A DNA stretch of 64,000 bases from DATAGF01 sp963813355 (GTDB lineage: Bacteria > Actinomycetota > Thermoleophilia > Miltoncostaeales > Miltoncostaeaceae), in NCBI GenBank assembly GCA_963813355.1, contig CAWEYS010000025.1:5164-69163 (forward strand). The letters are read 5' to 3'. Below the pieces are notes generated by a model. The model did no database searches and was not told where the DNA came from. It saw nothing but the letters and a program-made list of their open reading frames with translations. A program made the translations under genes and the position numbers. Below are positions 43,284 to 53,285 of the stretch, piece after piece. Position 1 is the stretch's first letter, and every line of letters begins with the position of its first letter.

Positions 43284-44114
43284 ATGACCACCGCGACCCT
43301 GCGGCGCCCCCGCGTCGGGGCGCTCCTGCGCTCCCTGCGGCCGTCGGCCTCGCGCGGCTGGGGACGCGAGGCGCTGATCTTCGCGGCCGCCTACCTCGTC
43401 TACCAGCTCTGCCGCACGGTGGCCACGGGCGCCGAGCCGCTCGCGGTGGAGAACGCCCACCGGGTCCTCGGCGCCGAGGCCGCCCTGGGGATCGACATCG
43501 AGGCCGCCGCCCAGAGCGCCCTCGACGGCACGATCTGGCTCACCGCCTTCAGCTGGATCTACCTCGCCGCCCAGCCCGTCGTCATCCCGCTGGTCGTGGT
43601 CTGGGTCTACCGTCGCTCGGCCCCGGTCTACCGCGCCCTGCGCAACACCCTGATCGCCGGCTGGATGGTCGCCCTGCCGGTCTACGCCCTCTTCCCCACC
43701 GCCCCGCCGCGCCTGGCGGGCGTGGGCATGCCCGACTCGGTGAGCATCGAGAGCGGCATCGCCCTCGAGTCGGACTTCACGACCCTCTTCTACAACCCCT
43801 TCGCGGCCGTCCCGAGCCTGCACTGCGGCTTCGCCTTCGCCTGCGGGCTGGCCGTCGCCGCCGCCGCCCGCGGACGCACGCTGCGCGTCGTGGGCCTGGT
43901 CTGGGGCCCGCTCGTCTCCGTATCAACTGTCGTGACCGCCAATCACTACGTCATCGATCTCGGCGCCGGGCTCGCGGTCACCGCGGCGGGCCTCGCGATC
44001 GGGCTCGCGGTGATGCGGCTCCAGGCACGACCGGCGATTTCGCCGATGCGACCGGCGCGCGTCGCGGGGAGACTCAACCCATCGAGCATCGCGACCGGAG
44101 GTCGTTCGTCATGA
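43284..44114 (+). CDS. PAP2/inositolphosphotransferase-like membrane protein
   Basis: 276 aa from MTTATLRRPRVGALL (GGAG 10 bases upstream; an ATG at 43203 is an alternative). It has about six membrane segments. The PAP2-type phosphatase motifs are PTAPPRLAG, VPSLHCGFAFACG (SxH) and TANHYVIDLGAG (the nucleophile-type His and Asp). This AUR1-like subgroup transfers or removes phosphate head groups of lipids. It lies upstream of two small coupled genes. Confidence 0.85.
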   Translation: MTTATLRRPRVGALLRSLRPSASRGWGREALIFAAAYLVYQLCRTVATGAEPLAVENAHRVLGAEAALGIDIEAAAQSALDGTIWLTAFSWIYLAAQPVVIPLVVVWVYRRSAPVYRALRNTLIAGWMVALPVYALFPTAPPRLAGVGMPDSVSIESGIALESDFTTLFYNPFAAVPSLHCGFAFACGLAVAAAARGRTLRVVGLVWGPLVSVSTVVTANHYVIDLGAGLAVTAAGLAIGLAVMRLQARPAISPMRPARVAGRLNPSSIATGGRSS

Positions 44115-44302
44115 CCCCCAAGCCCTCACCCACAGCGACAGTCACCATCGAGGAACAGGCGACCCGGCCCTGGGTCCCCTGCCCGACCTGCTGGGGCCAG
44201 CGGCGCATCTGGACCCGGGTCCAGGCGCCCAACGGCGAGGGCGCGATCCTCGTCGCCGAGACCTGCTCCGGCTGCCTCGGGATCGGCGAGGTGGTCCGAT
44301 GA
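44111..44302 (+). CDS. Small DnaJ-type zinc-finger protein
   Basis: 63 aa. PCPTCWGQRRI and TCSGCLGIGEV are two CxxCxGxG-like knuckles, as in the DnaJ/tryptophan RNA-binding attenuator protein inhibitor fold. It overlaps the PAP2 stop (ATGA) and the following kinase start, so it is in one operon. Function unknown, probably zinc binding. Confidence 0.65.
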   Translation: MTPKPSPTATVTIEEQATRPWVPCPTCWGQRRIWTRVQAPNGEGAILVAETCSGCLGIGEVVR

Positions 44303-44710
44303 CCTCGGCGACCGAGCGGGTGCCGGCCGACCTGGATGCCCTCGCGGGGGTCCGCGACCGGCTCGCGGCCGCGCTGGCGGCCGAGCGCTGGAGCGACGAC
44401 GCCGCGATCCGGGTCATGACCGCCTCCACCGAGGCCCTGGCCAACGCCCTCGAGCACGGCTCCGGCCCCGGCGCGCGCGTGGAGATGGCCTTCAGGGTCA
44501 CCCGCCGCGCCGCGTCGGTGCGCGTGACCGACGCCGGTCGCCTCGGGCGGCCGGCCGACCTCGAGCGACGAGCCGGAGGCCCCCTCCGAGGCGAGCACGC
44601 ACGGCCGCGGACGCCTGCTGATGCGGGCGCTGGCCGACGAGGTGCGGATCCGCCGCCGCGGGCCGGGCACCGAGGTCCGGCTGGGCTTCGGCCGGCACGC
44701 TCTGGCCTGA
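44299..44710 (+). CDS. HATPase anti-sigma-factor-like kinase (RsbW type), one frameshift
   Basis: About 137 aa. The N-box is TASTEALANALEHGSGPGA and the G1 region is VRVTDAGRLGRPADLE. One frame change near 44567 follows, and the C-terminal lid GRGRLLMRALADEVRIR is in the next frame, ending RHALA. Such kinases phosphorylate STAS anti-anti-sigma proteins like the one at 11931 and bind sigma factors. Pairing across the window is only a possibility. Confidence 0.78.
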
Positions 44711-44928
44711 CGCTCGCCGCCCGCCTCGAGGAGCCCCGCGCTTCCTAGGCGATCCACCCACGGTGGTGAGCCGCGGCACCCCGCGCACCAACGTCACCGC
44801 CGTCGCGCGGCGGGCGGCGACCGGCGAGGTCTGCCGGGCCAGCGCACGCATCTAGCCCGCGGCCAGCCCACGCCCGCGCGGCGCCTGGCGCGCCCCGGAG
44901 GCGCGGGCTACGCTGGCCGGGAGAGGGG

Positions 44929-47195
44929 GTGGTCGTGGGAGAGATCACCGCGCGAGACCGATCACGGCCGCAGGCCGAAGCGACGGTCGGCGACCGCCTC
45001 CGGGGCGCCCGGAGGCGGTCCTTCGTGGGCCGGACCGCCGAGCTCGAGCTCTTCTGCGGAGCCCTCGAGGACCCCGAGGCGTTCAGCGTGCTCTGGGTCC
45101 ACGGCCCGGGCGGCGTGGGCAAGACGGCGCTCCTGGCCGCGATGGCGGACGCGGCGGGCGACGCCGGCCTGGACGCGATCCGCCTCGACATGCGGTCCAT
45201 CGACCCCGCCCCGCCCGCCGTCGCGGCCGAGCTGGCGCCGAGGCCGTGGGGCGGCCCGCCGGCGCGGGCGCGGCCGACGCGCTCGCAGGCAGCGAGCGGC
45301 CGGTGCTGCTGCTCGACACCTTCGAGCTGGCCCTCGGCCTCGAGGACTGGCTGCGCGAGGACTTCATCCCGGCCCTCCCGGCGGGCGCCCTCACCGTGAT
45401 CGCGGGGCGGGCGCGCCCGGGCGAGGGGTGGCGCCGCGACCCGGGCTGGCGCGACCTGCTCCGCGTGGTCTCGCTGCGCAACCTGGCGCCGGACGACGCG
45501 CGCGCCATCGTGGCCCGGGCGGGCGTGGCCGACGACCTCGAGGACCGCGCCGTCGAGCTCACCCACGGCCATCCGCTGGCGCTCTGGCTGCTGCTGGACG
45601 TGCTGTCCCAGCGCGAGGAGGCGGGCGGCGGCGCGCCGCTGGAGCTGGAGGCCGTGCCCGACCTCGTCGACCGCCTGGCGGCGTGCTTCGTCGCCGAGGC
45701 CCCGTCCGCCCGCCACCGGCTGGCGCTCGACGCGGCGGCGCAGGCGCGCTTCGCGACCGAGGGCCTGTTGCGCGACGTGCTGGGCGACGCGGAGGGCGAG
45801 GAGATGTTCGCCTGGCTGCGCGGGCTCTCGTTCGTGGAGTCGGCGCCGCAGGGCCTCGTGCTGCACGACCTGGCCCGCGACGTGATCGGCGCCGACCTGC
45901 GCTGGCGCGACCGGGACGCCTACGCCCGCGTGCACGGGATGGTGCGCCGCAACGTGGTCGAGCGGCTCGGGTCCTGCCAGGGGCTCGAGCAGCAGCAGGC
46001 GCTGGCCGACCTGATGTTCATGCACCGTGCCAACCCCGCGGCGGTGGCCATCTGGGACTGGGAGAGTCTGGGTCAGGTCTACGCCGACGCCCTGCGGCCC
46101 GCGGACGGGGAGGCCGTCATCGAGATGGTGGCCCGCCACGAGGGGGCCGAGTCGGCGGCGATCGCCGAGCACTGGCTGGGCCGCCAGCCGAGCGCCTTCG
46201 CCGTTTTCCGAGGCCGGAGGGCCGAGCCGCTCGGCTTCCTCGCCCAGCTCGCCCTCCACGAGGCCGACCAGGAAGACCTGGCCCGCGACCCCGGCGCGCG
46301 AGCGGCCTGGGAGCACGCGGTGCGCAACGCCCCGCCACGGCCCGGGGAGGCGGTGCTGATGGGCCGCTTCTTCATGGACCGGGACGCGTACCAGGCTCCG
46401 TCGCCCTCGTTCAACGTGGTCACGATGCGCAGCACCCAGGAGTGGCTGACCCGCCCCCGCCTGAGCTGGTACCACCTCGCCTTCGCCGACGCCGAGGCCG
46501 TGGCGCCGCTGATGGCCTACATCCACTTCGGACGCGCGCCGACGGCCGACTTCGAGGTCGGCGGGCAGACCTACAGCGCCTTCGCGCGCGACTGGCGTCG
46601 CGAGGACCCGTTGACCTGGCTCGAGCGGATGGGCGATCGGGAGCTGGGCGGCGGGGCGGACGTCCCCGCCCCGGAGGCCGACGCGGCCCCCGAGCTCGCC
46701 CTCTCCCGGGTCGAGTTCGCCGAGGCCGTTCGCCGGGCCCTGCGGGACCTGCACCGGCCCCAGGCGCTCGCGTCAAACCCCCTCCTGCGGGCGCGCGTGG
46801 TCCGCGACGTCTGCGGGGACCGCCCCCCGCCGGAGGCGCTGGCCGAGCTGCTCGAGGGCGCGATCGGCGCCCTGCGCGCCGATCCCCGCGACGCCAGGCT
46901 GCTGCGGGCCCTCGACCGCACCTATCTGCGGCCCGCGCCCACCCAGGAGGCGGCCGCCGAGCTCCTCGGCCTGCCGTTCAGCACGTACCGCGGCCACCTC
47001 ACGCGCGGCATCGAGCGGGTCGTCGACCAGCTCTGGCAGCGGGAGCTGTACGGGCCCCGAGCGGCGCTGACTCGGCAGGAACTCGGCAGGAAGCTCGTCT
47101 GGCGGCTCGTCAGCTCGGCCGCCCGAACCTCGCGCCGTCACAGGCCGAGATCGGGAGGTGGAGGATGCGGAGGATCGGCGAGCACGCGGTGGTGA
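44929..47195 (+). CDS. STAND/AAA-type ATPase with C-terminal helix-turn-helix, one frameshift
   Basis: About 754 aa. The ATPase part starts SFVGRTAELELFCGALEDPE; Walker A is VHGPGGVGKTALLAAMAD and Walker B is PVLLLDTFELA. A long helical middle region follows. Near the C-terminus, PTQEAAAELLGLPFSTYRGH resembles a sigma region 4-type HTH. A frame change near 45240 separates Walker A from Walker B. It ends 30 bases inside the next gene, so the two are coupled; it is probably a signal-responsive regulator of that gene. GTG start at 44929. Confidence 0.8.
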
Positions 47196-49361
47196 TCGGC
47201 GGCAGCGTGGCCGGGTTGCTGGCGGCCCGCGCGCTGACCGACGCGTACGAGCGGGTGACGGTGGTGGAGCGCGACGAGCTGGCCGAGGGCGTCGCGCCCC
47301 GCCGGTCGGTGCCCCAGGGGCGCCACGCGCACGCCCTGCTGCCGCACGGACAGGTGTGCCTCGAGCGCCTGCTGCCCGGGTTCAGCCGCGAGCTGGTCGC
47401 GGCCGGGGCGGCGGAGTGCGCGGTCCTCGAGCAGATGCGGTTCGTCATTGGCGGGCACGAGCTCGCCCGCGCCGCGACCGGCGCGAGCTCGATCTTCGCC
47501 AGCCGGCCCTTCATCGAGGGCCACGTGCGGCGGCGCGTGCGGGCCCTGCCGGCCGTCCGGGTGATCGATCGCTGCGACGTCCTCGGGCTCACGACGGACG
47601 GCGGGCGCGTCGCAGGGGTGCGCGTCCTCCGGCGCGCCGACGGGAGCGCCGAGGAGGCGCTCGCGGCCGACCTGGTCGTCGCCGCCACCGGCCGCGACGC
47701 GCGCGTGCCGGCGTGGCTCGAGGGCCTCGGCCACCCGCGGCCGCACGAGGAGCGGCTGGCGGTCGGCGTGACCTACGCCAGCCGCCGGCTGCGACTCCCC
47801 GACGGCGCGCTGGGCGGCGACGGGATGGTGCTCATCGGCGCCGTGCCGGACCGGCCCCGCTGCCTGTTCCTGTTCTCGCAGGAGCACGGGTCCTGGATCC
47901 TGTCGGTCGGCGGCTACGGCCCCGAGCACCGGCCGCCCACGGACCTCGACGGCCACACCGCCTTCGCGGCGACCGTCGCGCCGCCGCGACGTGGCCGAGG
48001 CGATCGCCGCGGCGGAGCCGCTCGACGAGCCCGTGGCCCACGCCTTCCCCGCGAGCGTCCGGCGCCGCTACGAGCGGCTGCGGAGCTTCCCGGAGGGGCT
48101 GCTGGTCGTCGGCGACGCGATCTGCTCCTTCAACCCGACCTACGGGCAGGGCATGACGGTCGCGGCGGCCGAGGCCGTCGCGCTCCACGAGTGCCTGGAG
48201 GACGGCCCGCGCGACCTGGCGCGGCGGTTCTTCGCCGCCGCGGCGGCGCCGGTCGACCACGCGTGGACCCTGTCGACCAGCGCCGACCTGGCGCTGCCGG
48301 CGGTGGCCGCGCCGCGCCCGCGCAGGGTGAGGATGCTCAACGCCTACATGCGTCGGCTGCACGCCACGGCCGAGGGCGACCCGCTCGTGGCCGGGGCCTT
48401 CATCGCCGTGGTCGGCATGCGGGAGCCCCCGCCGGCCCTGATGCGGCCCGCGGTCGCCCGCCGGGTGCTGCGCGGGCCGCGCGCGCCCGCGTGGCGGGAG
48501 GGGATCGCGGGCGTCCGGCGGCGCGAGCTGCGCGTCGACGGCGTGCGCACCCCGCTCCGCGAGGCCGGGCCGCCCGACGCCGCCGAGGCCGTCGTGTTCC
48601 TGCACGGCAACCCGGGCTCGGGCGCCGACTGGGAGCCCCTGCTCGCCGTCGCCGGCCGGCGCCTGCGGGCGGTGGCGTGGGACGCTCCCGGGTTCGGCCG
48701 GTCGGAGGCCGAGGGCTTCCCGCAGTCGGTCCCCGACCACGCGGCCTTCGTCGGCCGGGCGCTCGACGAGCTGGGCATCGAGCGCGCCCACCTGGTCGCC
48801 CACGACTTCGGCGGCCCGTGGGGCCTGAGCTGGGCGGCGGCCGACCCCGACAGGTTCGCGAGCGCCGTTCTGATCGGCACCGGCGCCCTGCCCGGGTACC
48901 GCTGGCACGCGCTCGCCCGCGTCTGGCGGGCCCGCGGCGCGGGCGAGGCGTTCATGGCCACGACCACCCGCCTCGGGTTCCGCGCCCTGGTGCGGCGCGG
49001 CAACCCCCGTGGCCTCCCGCGGGCGTTCGTCGACCGCATGTACGACGACTTCGACCGCGGGACGCGGCGGGCGGTGCTCGACCTCTACCGCTCCGTCGCC
49101 GACGTCGGCGCCGCCGGCGAGCGCCTGGCGGCAGCGCTGCGGCCGCTCGACCGGCCCGCCCTGGTCCTGTGGGGCCGCCGCGACCCGTACCTGCCGGTCG
49201 CCCACGCCGAGCGCCAGCGCGAGGCGTTCCCGGGCGCCGAGGTGCGGGTGCTCGAGCGCAGCGGCCACTGGCCCTTCGTCGACGACCCCGCCGCGGTGGC
49301 CGCCGCGGTGGACCGGTTCCTCGCCGGGCTGCCGGAACGGCGAGCGATCGGGGTGGCCTGA
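47165..49361 (+). CDS. Flavin monooxygenase fused to an epoxide-hydrolase-like domain, one frameshift
   Basis: About 731 aa after removal of one extra base near 47978. Domain 1 (1 to about 440) is an FAD oxygenase: AVVIGGSVAGLLAARALTDA (GxGxxG-type), PQGRHAHALLPHGQ, LVVAATGRDARVPAWL and the FAD motif GDAICSFNPTYGQGMTVA, close to squalene/alkene epoxidase-like enzymes. Domain 2 (about 450-731) is an alpha/beta hydrolase with VVFLHGNPGSGADWE (HGxP oxyanion motif), nucleophile Asp in VAHDFGGPWGL, and catalytic His in RSGHWPF. No stop or ribosome site separates the two. Asp nucleophile plus HGxP point to epoxide hydrolase or a relative. Confidence 0.82.
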
Positions 49362-49648
49362 GGGTTCAGTCCGCGGCGGCTCCTGCCGATACAGACCCCG
49401 CGAGAGCCGGTCCCGATTTCCTCCTTTCGTCGGGCCGGCAGGGAAAGGGTCTCGGCCGCACGGATGCCGCCGAGCCCTCGTCTCGGGGCCGGACCCGCAC
49501 GGGCGGCCCGCCCTCCACGGGCCGGCTCGGTTCTGATGGGTGACCGAGCCTGGCCCGCACCGGGCCCCGCTACGCCGCGGCCGCCCTCCACCGGCCCGGC
49601 GTCAGCCCGCCGCGAGCCCGGGCGACACCGCCGCCCGCTTGTCCGCCG
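49362..49648. other. Gap with no clear gene
   Basis: 287 bases between the fused oxygenase-hydrolase and the kinase-regulator gene. It is GC-rich, with short open frames but no family-like sequence, and no strong hairpin-plus-T or RNA motif was seen. It probably holds the promoter of the next gene. Confidence 0.4.
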
Positions 49649-51526
49649 GTGCGCGAGGCCATACAGTCGCCCGGACCCGGCACCCAGCGCGACGAGCACC
49701 GCTCCGTGGAGAGCACCGAGACCCGGACCACAGCCCGACGGGCGCGCGAGCGCGAGCGTGCGGCGGCGCTGGCCGCCGTCGTGGAGGACCTCGGTGCCGA
49801 GCTCTCGCTGCGCCCGCTGCTGGAGGGGATCCTCGACCGGTCGATCACGCTGCTCGGGGGCGACGCCGGGTCGATCTGCCTGGTCGACGAGGTGGCCGGC
49901 TCCTATCGCAAGGAGGCCGACATCGGCGTGGCGTGCCAGGCCGGGCGCGTCTTCCCGCTCAGCGAGGGCGTGACCGGCGCCGTGGTGGCCCGCCGCGGGA
50001 CCGTGGTGTTCGACGACTACGCCGAGGTCCCGGGCGGGCACGTGCCCGCCGCGGACCGGGTCTCGCTGCGCGGGGTCATCGGCGTCCCGATCTGGTGGCG
50101 CAAGGAGATCATCGGCTCGTGCGTCGTCTTCAGCCGCGACCCGGAGCGCGTCTTCACGAGCGAGGACGCCGGCCTGCTGGAGCTGTTCGCCAAGCACGCG
50201 GCACTGGCCATCACCTACGCCCGGCTGCACGAGCGCGCCGACACGACCGCCCGCGCCGAGGCGGCCGCCGAGGAGCGCAACCGCATGGCCCGCGAGGTCC
50301 ACGACACCGTGGCCAAGGGCCTCGTCTCGGTGCTCCTGCACCTGCGCTCGGCCGAGGCCGACCTGGCGGCCGGGCGCGAGGCCGAGCTCGGGGCCGCGGT
50401 CGGGGAGGCCCGCGCGGCGGCCCAGTTCGCGCTCGAGGAGACGCGGCGCAGCGTGCTGGGGCTCGCGCCGTCGCCGCTCGAGGGCCGCTCGCTCGAGGAG
50501 GCCCTCGAGCGGGAGCTGGCGTGGGCGAACCGGACCGGGACGGCCGACGTCCGCCTCGTGGTGGCCGGGAAGCCGGGGCCGCTGCGCACCGAGGTGGCGC
50601 ACTCGCTCTTCAGGATCGCCCAGGAGGCGCTGACCAACGCGCTCCACCACGCCGCGGCCCGCTCGGTGCGGATCGGGATCGTCTACGCCCCGTCGATGGT
50701 CACCCTGCTCGTCCAGGACGACGGGGCGGGGTTCGACCTCGAGGAGGTCGAGCAGGCGGGGGCGCTGCACGGCATCGGCCTGCGCGGCATGGCCGAGCGG
50801 GCGCGCCTGGCGGGCGGCTCGCTCGAGCTGGAGTCCACGCCGGGCTGGGGGACCCGCGTGCGCGCCCGACTGCCGCGCGCCGGCGACGCCTCGGAGGCCC
50901 CGGCGGGCACCCGCGTCCGGCTCCTCATCGCCGACGACCACGAGGCGATCCGCATCGGCATCGAGCGCCTGCTGGCCGACGTCGAGCCGTCCATCGAGGT
51001 CGCCGGCCACGCCGCCTCCGGCCGCGAGGCCGTCGCGCTCTGGCGGGCGCTGCGCCCGGACGTCGTCCTGATGGACCTCCGCATGCCCGACGGCGACGGC
51101 GTCGAGGCCATCGCGCGGATCCGGCGCGAGGACACCGAGGCCGCCGTCGTCGCCCTCACCGCCTTCGACCACGACGAGCTCGTCGCCGGAGCGCTGCGCG
51201 CGGGCGCCCGCGGCTACCTCGGCAAGGGCGTCCCCGCGGAGGAGCTCGCCCGCGCCGTCCTCGCGGCGGCCCACGGCGGCGCCGTCCTCTCCAGCGACGT
51301 CGTCGACCGCCTCCATGCGCACCTCAACGGCGCCGGCGCCCTGTCCGACCGGGAGCGCGAGGTCTTCAGCCTGCTGGAGCGCGGGCTGCCCGACCGCCAG
51401 ATCGCCGACGCCCTGTCGATCTCGGTGAAGACCGTCGAGAAGCACGTCGGCTCGATCCTGCGCAAGACCGGCGCGCGCAACCGCACCGAGGCGGCGCTGC
51501 GGAGCCGGGAGCGGGCCCTGCGGTAG
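49649..51526 (+). CDS. GAF-histidine kinase fused to a NarL-type response regulator
   Basis: 625 aa from GTG 49649. Residues about 45-195 are a GAF domain (GDAGSICLVDEVAGSYRKEA, VSLRGVIGVPIWWRKEI). The HisKA_3 motif EERNRMAREVHDTVAKG has phospho-acceptor His218, and the HATPase part has EALTNALHHAAA and VTLLVQDDGAGFD. A receiver (from VRLLIADDHEAIRIGIERLL) has the phospho-Asp near residue 476 in VVLMDLRMPDGDG, and a LuxR/NarL HTH ends the protein (LSDREREVFSLLERGLPDRQ, IADALSISVKTVEKH). Kinase and DNA-binding output in a single chain are unusual; they are normally two genes. Confidence 0.9.
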   Translation: MREAIQSPGPGTQRDEHRSVESTETRTTARRARERERAAALAAVVEDLGAELSLRPLLEGILDRSITLLGGDAGSICLVDEVAGSYRKEADIGVACQAGRVFPLSEGVTGAVVARRGTVVFDDYAEVPGGHVPAADRVSLRGVIGVPIWWRKEIIGSCVVFSRDPERVFTSEDAGLLELFAKHAALAITYARLHERADTTARAEAAAEERNRMAREVHDTVAKGLVSVLLHLRSAEADLAAGREAELGAAVGEARAAAQFALEETRRSVLGLAPSPLEGRSLEEALERELAWANRTGTADVRLVVAGKPGPLRTEVAHSLFRIAQEALTNALHHAAARSVRIGIVYAPSMVTLLVQDDGAGFDLEEVEQAGALHGIGLRGMAERARLAGGSLELESTPGWGTRVRARLPRAGDASEAPAGTRVRLLIADDHEAIRIGIERLLADVEPSIEVAGHAASGREAVALWRALRPDVVLMDLRMPDGDGVEAIARIRREDTEAAVVALTAFDHDELVAGALRAGARGYLGKGVPAEELARAVLAAAHGGAVLSSDVVDRLHAHLNGAGALSDREREVFSLLERGLPDRQIADALSISVKTVEKHVGSILRKTGARNRTEAALRSRERALR

Positions 51527-51626
51527 AGGTATCCCGCACGCCGTGACGGGGGATCCCCCCGATGGCGGGCTGCGGGTGCGTACATAGCCTGAGACGGCTG
51601 GCGTCCCGGCGACCTGGGAGGGTTCG

Positions 51627-52481
51627 CTGCCAGTCGTCCCGCTCAAGGAGATCCTCGACCGCGCCTTCGCGGAGCGGTACGGGGTGGCGGCGTTCAACGT
51701 GGTCAACGACCTCTCGCTCGAGGCCGTGGTCGCGGCCGCCGAGGAGCTGCGCTCGCCGCTGATCGTCCAGACGTCGGTCAAGACGGTGAAGTCGATCGGC
51801 GCGCGGATGCTCTACGACATGTTCCGGGCGGTGGCCGAGCCCGCGTCCGTGCCCGTGACGCTGCACCTCGACCACTGCCCGGACCGCGAGGTCATCACGA
51901 CCTGCCTCGAGACCGGGTGGAACTCGGTGCTCTTCGACGGCTCGGCCCTGCCCGTCGACGAGAACACCCGCCAGACCGTCGAGGTGGTCGCCGAGGCGCG
52001 GCGCCACGACGCCCACGTCGAGGGCGAGATCGAGGGCGTCCGGGGCGTCGAGGACGACATCGGCTCCGACGAGGAGGGCGAGATCTACCCGATCGACGAG
52101 GCCGTGGCCTTCCTCGAGGCCACGGGGGTCGACTGCTTCGCGCCGGCCATCGGGACGGCGCACGGCGTGTACGCGGCGGCGCCCGAGCTCATGCCCGAGC
52201 GCGTGACCGAGCTGGTCGAGCGGGTGCCGGTCCCGATGGTGCTGCACGGCGGCACCGGCCTGAGCGAGGAGGCCTTCCACGACCTCATCTCGCGCGGCTG
52301 CGCCAAGGTCAACATCTCGACCGCGCTGAAGGTCATCTACCTCGACTCGACGCGCGCGTTCCTCGAGGCCAACCCGACCAAGTACGACCCGCCGTCCCTC
52401 TTCCGCGACCAGCGCGCCGCCGTCAAGGAGATGGCCGAGCGGCACCTGAGCCTCTTCGGCAGCGCGGGCAAGGCCTGGTGA
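51627..52481 (+). CDS. Class II fructose-bisphosphate (or tagatose) aldolase, probable CTG start
   Basis: About 284 aa. It begins LPVVPLKEILDRAFAERYGV; the first Met/Val-type codon after that (GTG at 51684) would cut the conserved N-terminus. A GGGAGG at 51616-51621 sits at the right distance from CTG 51627, so a rare CTG start is inferred. Zinc and catalytic motifs are TLHLDHCPDREV, VEGEIEGVRG, APAIGTAHGVY and VLHGGTGLSEEAF. It condenses dihydroxyacetone phosphate with an aldehyde phosphate. It is first in an operon with CbbY, DhaL and DhaK genes. Confidence 0.87.
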   Translation: MPVVPLKEILDRAFAERYGVAAFNVVNDLSLEAVVAAAEELRSPLIVQTSVKTVKSIGARMLYDMFRAVAEPASVPVTLHLDHCPDREVITTCLETGWNSVLFDGSALPVDENTRQTVEVVAEARRHDAHVEGEIEGVRGVEDDIGSDEEGEIYPIDEAVAFLEATGVDCFAPAIGTAHGVYAAAPELMPERVTELVERVPVPMVLHGGTGLSEEAFHDLISRGCAKVNISTALKVIYLDSTRAFLEANPTKYDPPSLFRDQRAAVKEMAERHLSLFGSAGKAW

Positions 52482-53251
52482 GCGCGCTGATCTTCGACTG
52501 CGACGGCGTGCTCGCCGACACCGAGCGCGACGGCCACCTCCCCGCGTTCAACCAGACCTTCGCCGAGTTCGGCCTGCCGGTGCGCTGGTCCGAGGAGGAG
52601 TACGGCGAGAAGCTCCGCATCGGCGGGGGCAAGGAGCGGATGGCGAGCCTGCTCACGCCCGAGTTCGTCCGCGAGGCCGGGCTGCCGGAGGACGCCGAGG
52701 GCCAGCGGGCGGCGCTCGCCGAGTGGCACGCGCGCAAGACCGCGATCTACACGGGGATGGTGGCGAGCGGCGCCCTGCCGGCGCGTCCCGGCGTGTCGCG
52801 CGTGATCGGCGAGGCCCTCGACGCCGGGTGGGAGCTGGCCGTGGCGTCCACGTCCGCCGAGGCGTCCGTGCGGGCGGTGCTCGAGCACGTGGCGGGCGAG
52901 GAGCGGGCGGCGCGCTTCGACGTCGTGCTGGCGGGCGACGTGGTGCCGCGCAAGAAGCCGGCTCCCGACATCTACGAGCTCGCGCTGGAGCGGCTGGGCG
53001 TCCCGCCCTCCGACGCGCTCGTGATCGAGGACTCCCGCAACGGCCTGGAGGCCGCCGCGGGCGCCGGGCTGCGCTGCGTGATCACCGTCAACGGCTACAC
53101 CGAGGGTGAGGACTTCGACGAGGCGGTTCTCGTCGTGACCTCGCTGGGCGACCCCGGCGGCGAGCGCAGCAGGGTGCTGGCGAACCGGGGGAGGGCGCGC
53201 CCCGGCGAGTGGGTGACCGTGGACGACCTCGAGGCCTGCCTCGAGACCTGA
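52478..53251 (+). CDS. HAD-family phosphatase, CbbY-like
   Basis: 257 aa, GTG at 52478 overlapping the aldolase stop. HAD motif I is LIFDCDGVLADTERDGHLPA and motif II includes VASTSAEASV. Motif III Lys lies in VVPRKKPAPDIYELAL and motif IV is VIEDSRNGLEAA. The ERDGH and IGGGKERM segments are typical of CbbY, which hydrolyses the inhibitory xylulose-1,5-bisphosphate in Calvin-cycle organisms. No RuBisCO is in view, so another sugar bisphosphate is possible. Confidence 0.88.
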   Translation: MSALIFDCDGVLADTERDGHLPAFNQTFAEFGLPVRWSEEEYGEKLRIGGGKERMASLLTPEFVREAGLPEDAEGQRAALAEWHARKTAIYTGMVASGALPARPGVSRVIGEALDAGWELAVASTSAEASVRAVLEHVAGEERAARFDVVLAGDVVPRKKPAPDIYELALERLGVPPSDALVIEDSRNGLEAAAGAGLRCVITVNGYTEGEDFDEAVLVVTSLGDPGGERSRVLANRGRARPGEWVTVDDLEACLET

Positions 53252-53285
53252 CGACCGGACCAGCTGCACAGGAGGAGGCGGGCGA

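Noticed and set aside
45428..49543. 1371-codon plus-strand open frame
   Set aside because: It runs out of frame through the STAND and oxygenase genes and is mostly Arg/Ala/Gly/Pro. It agrees with the oxygenase frame for only part of its length because of the frameshift near 47978.
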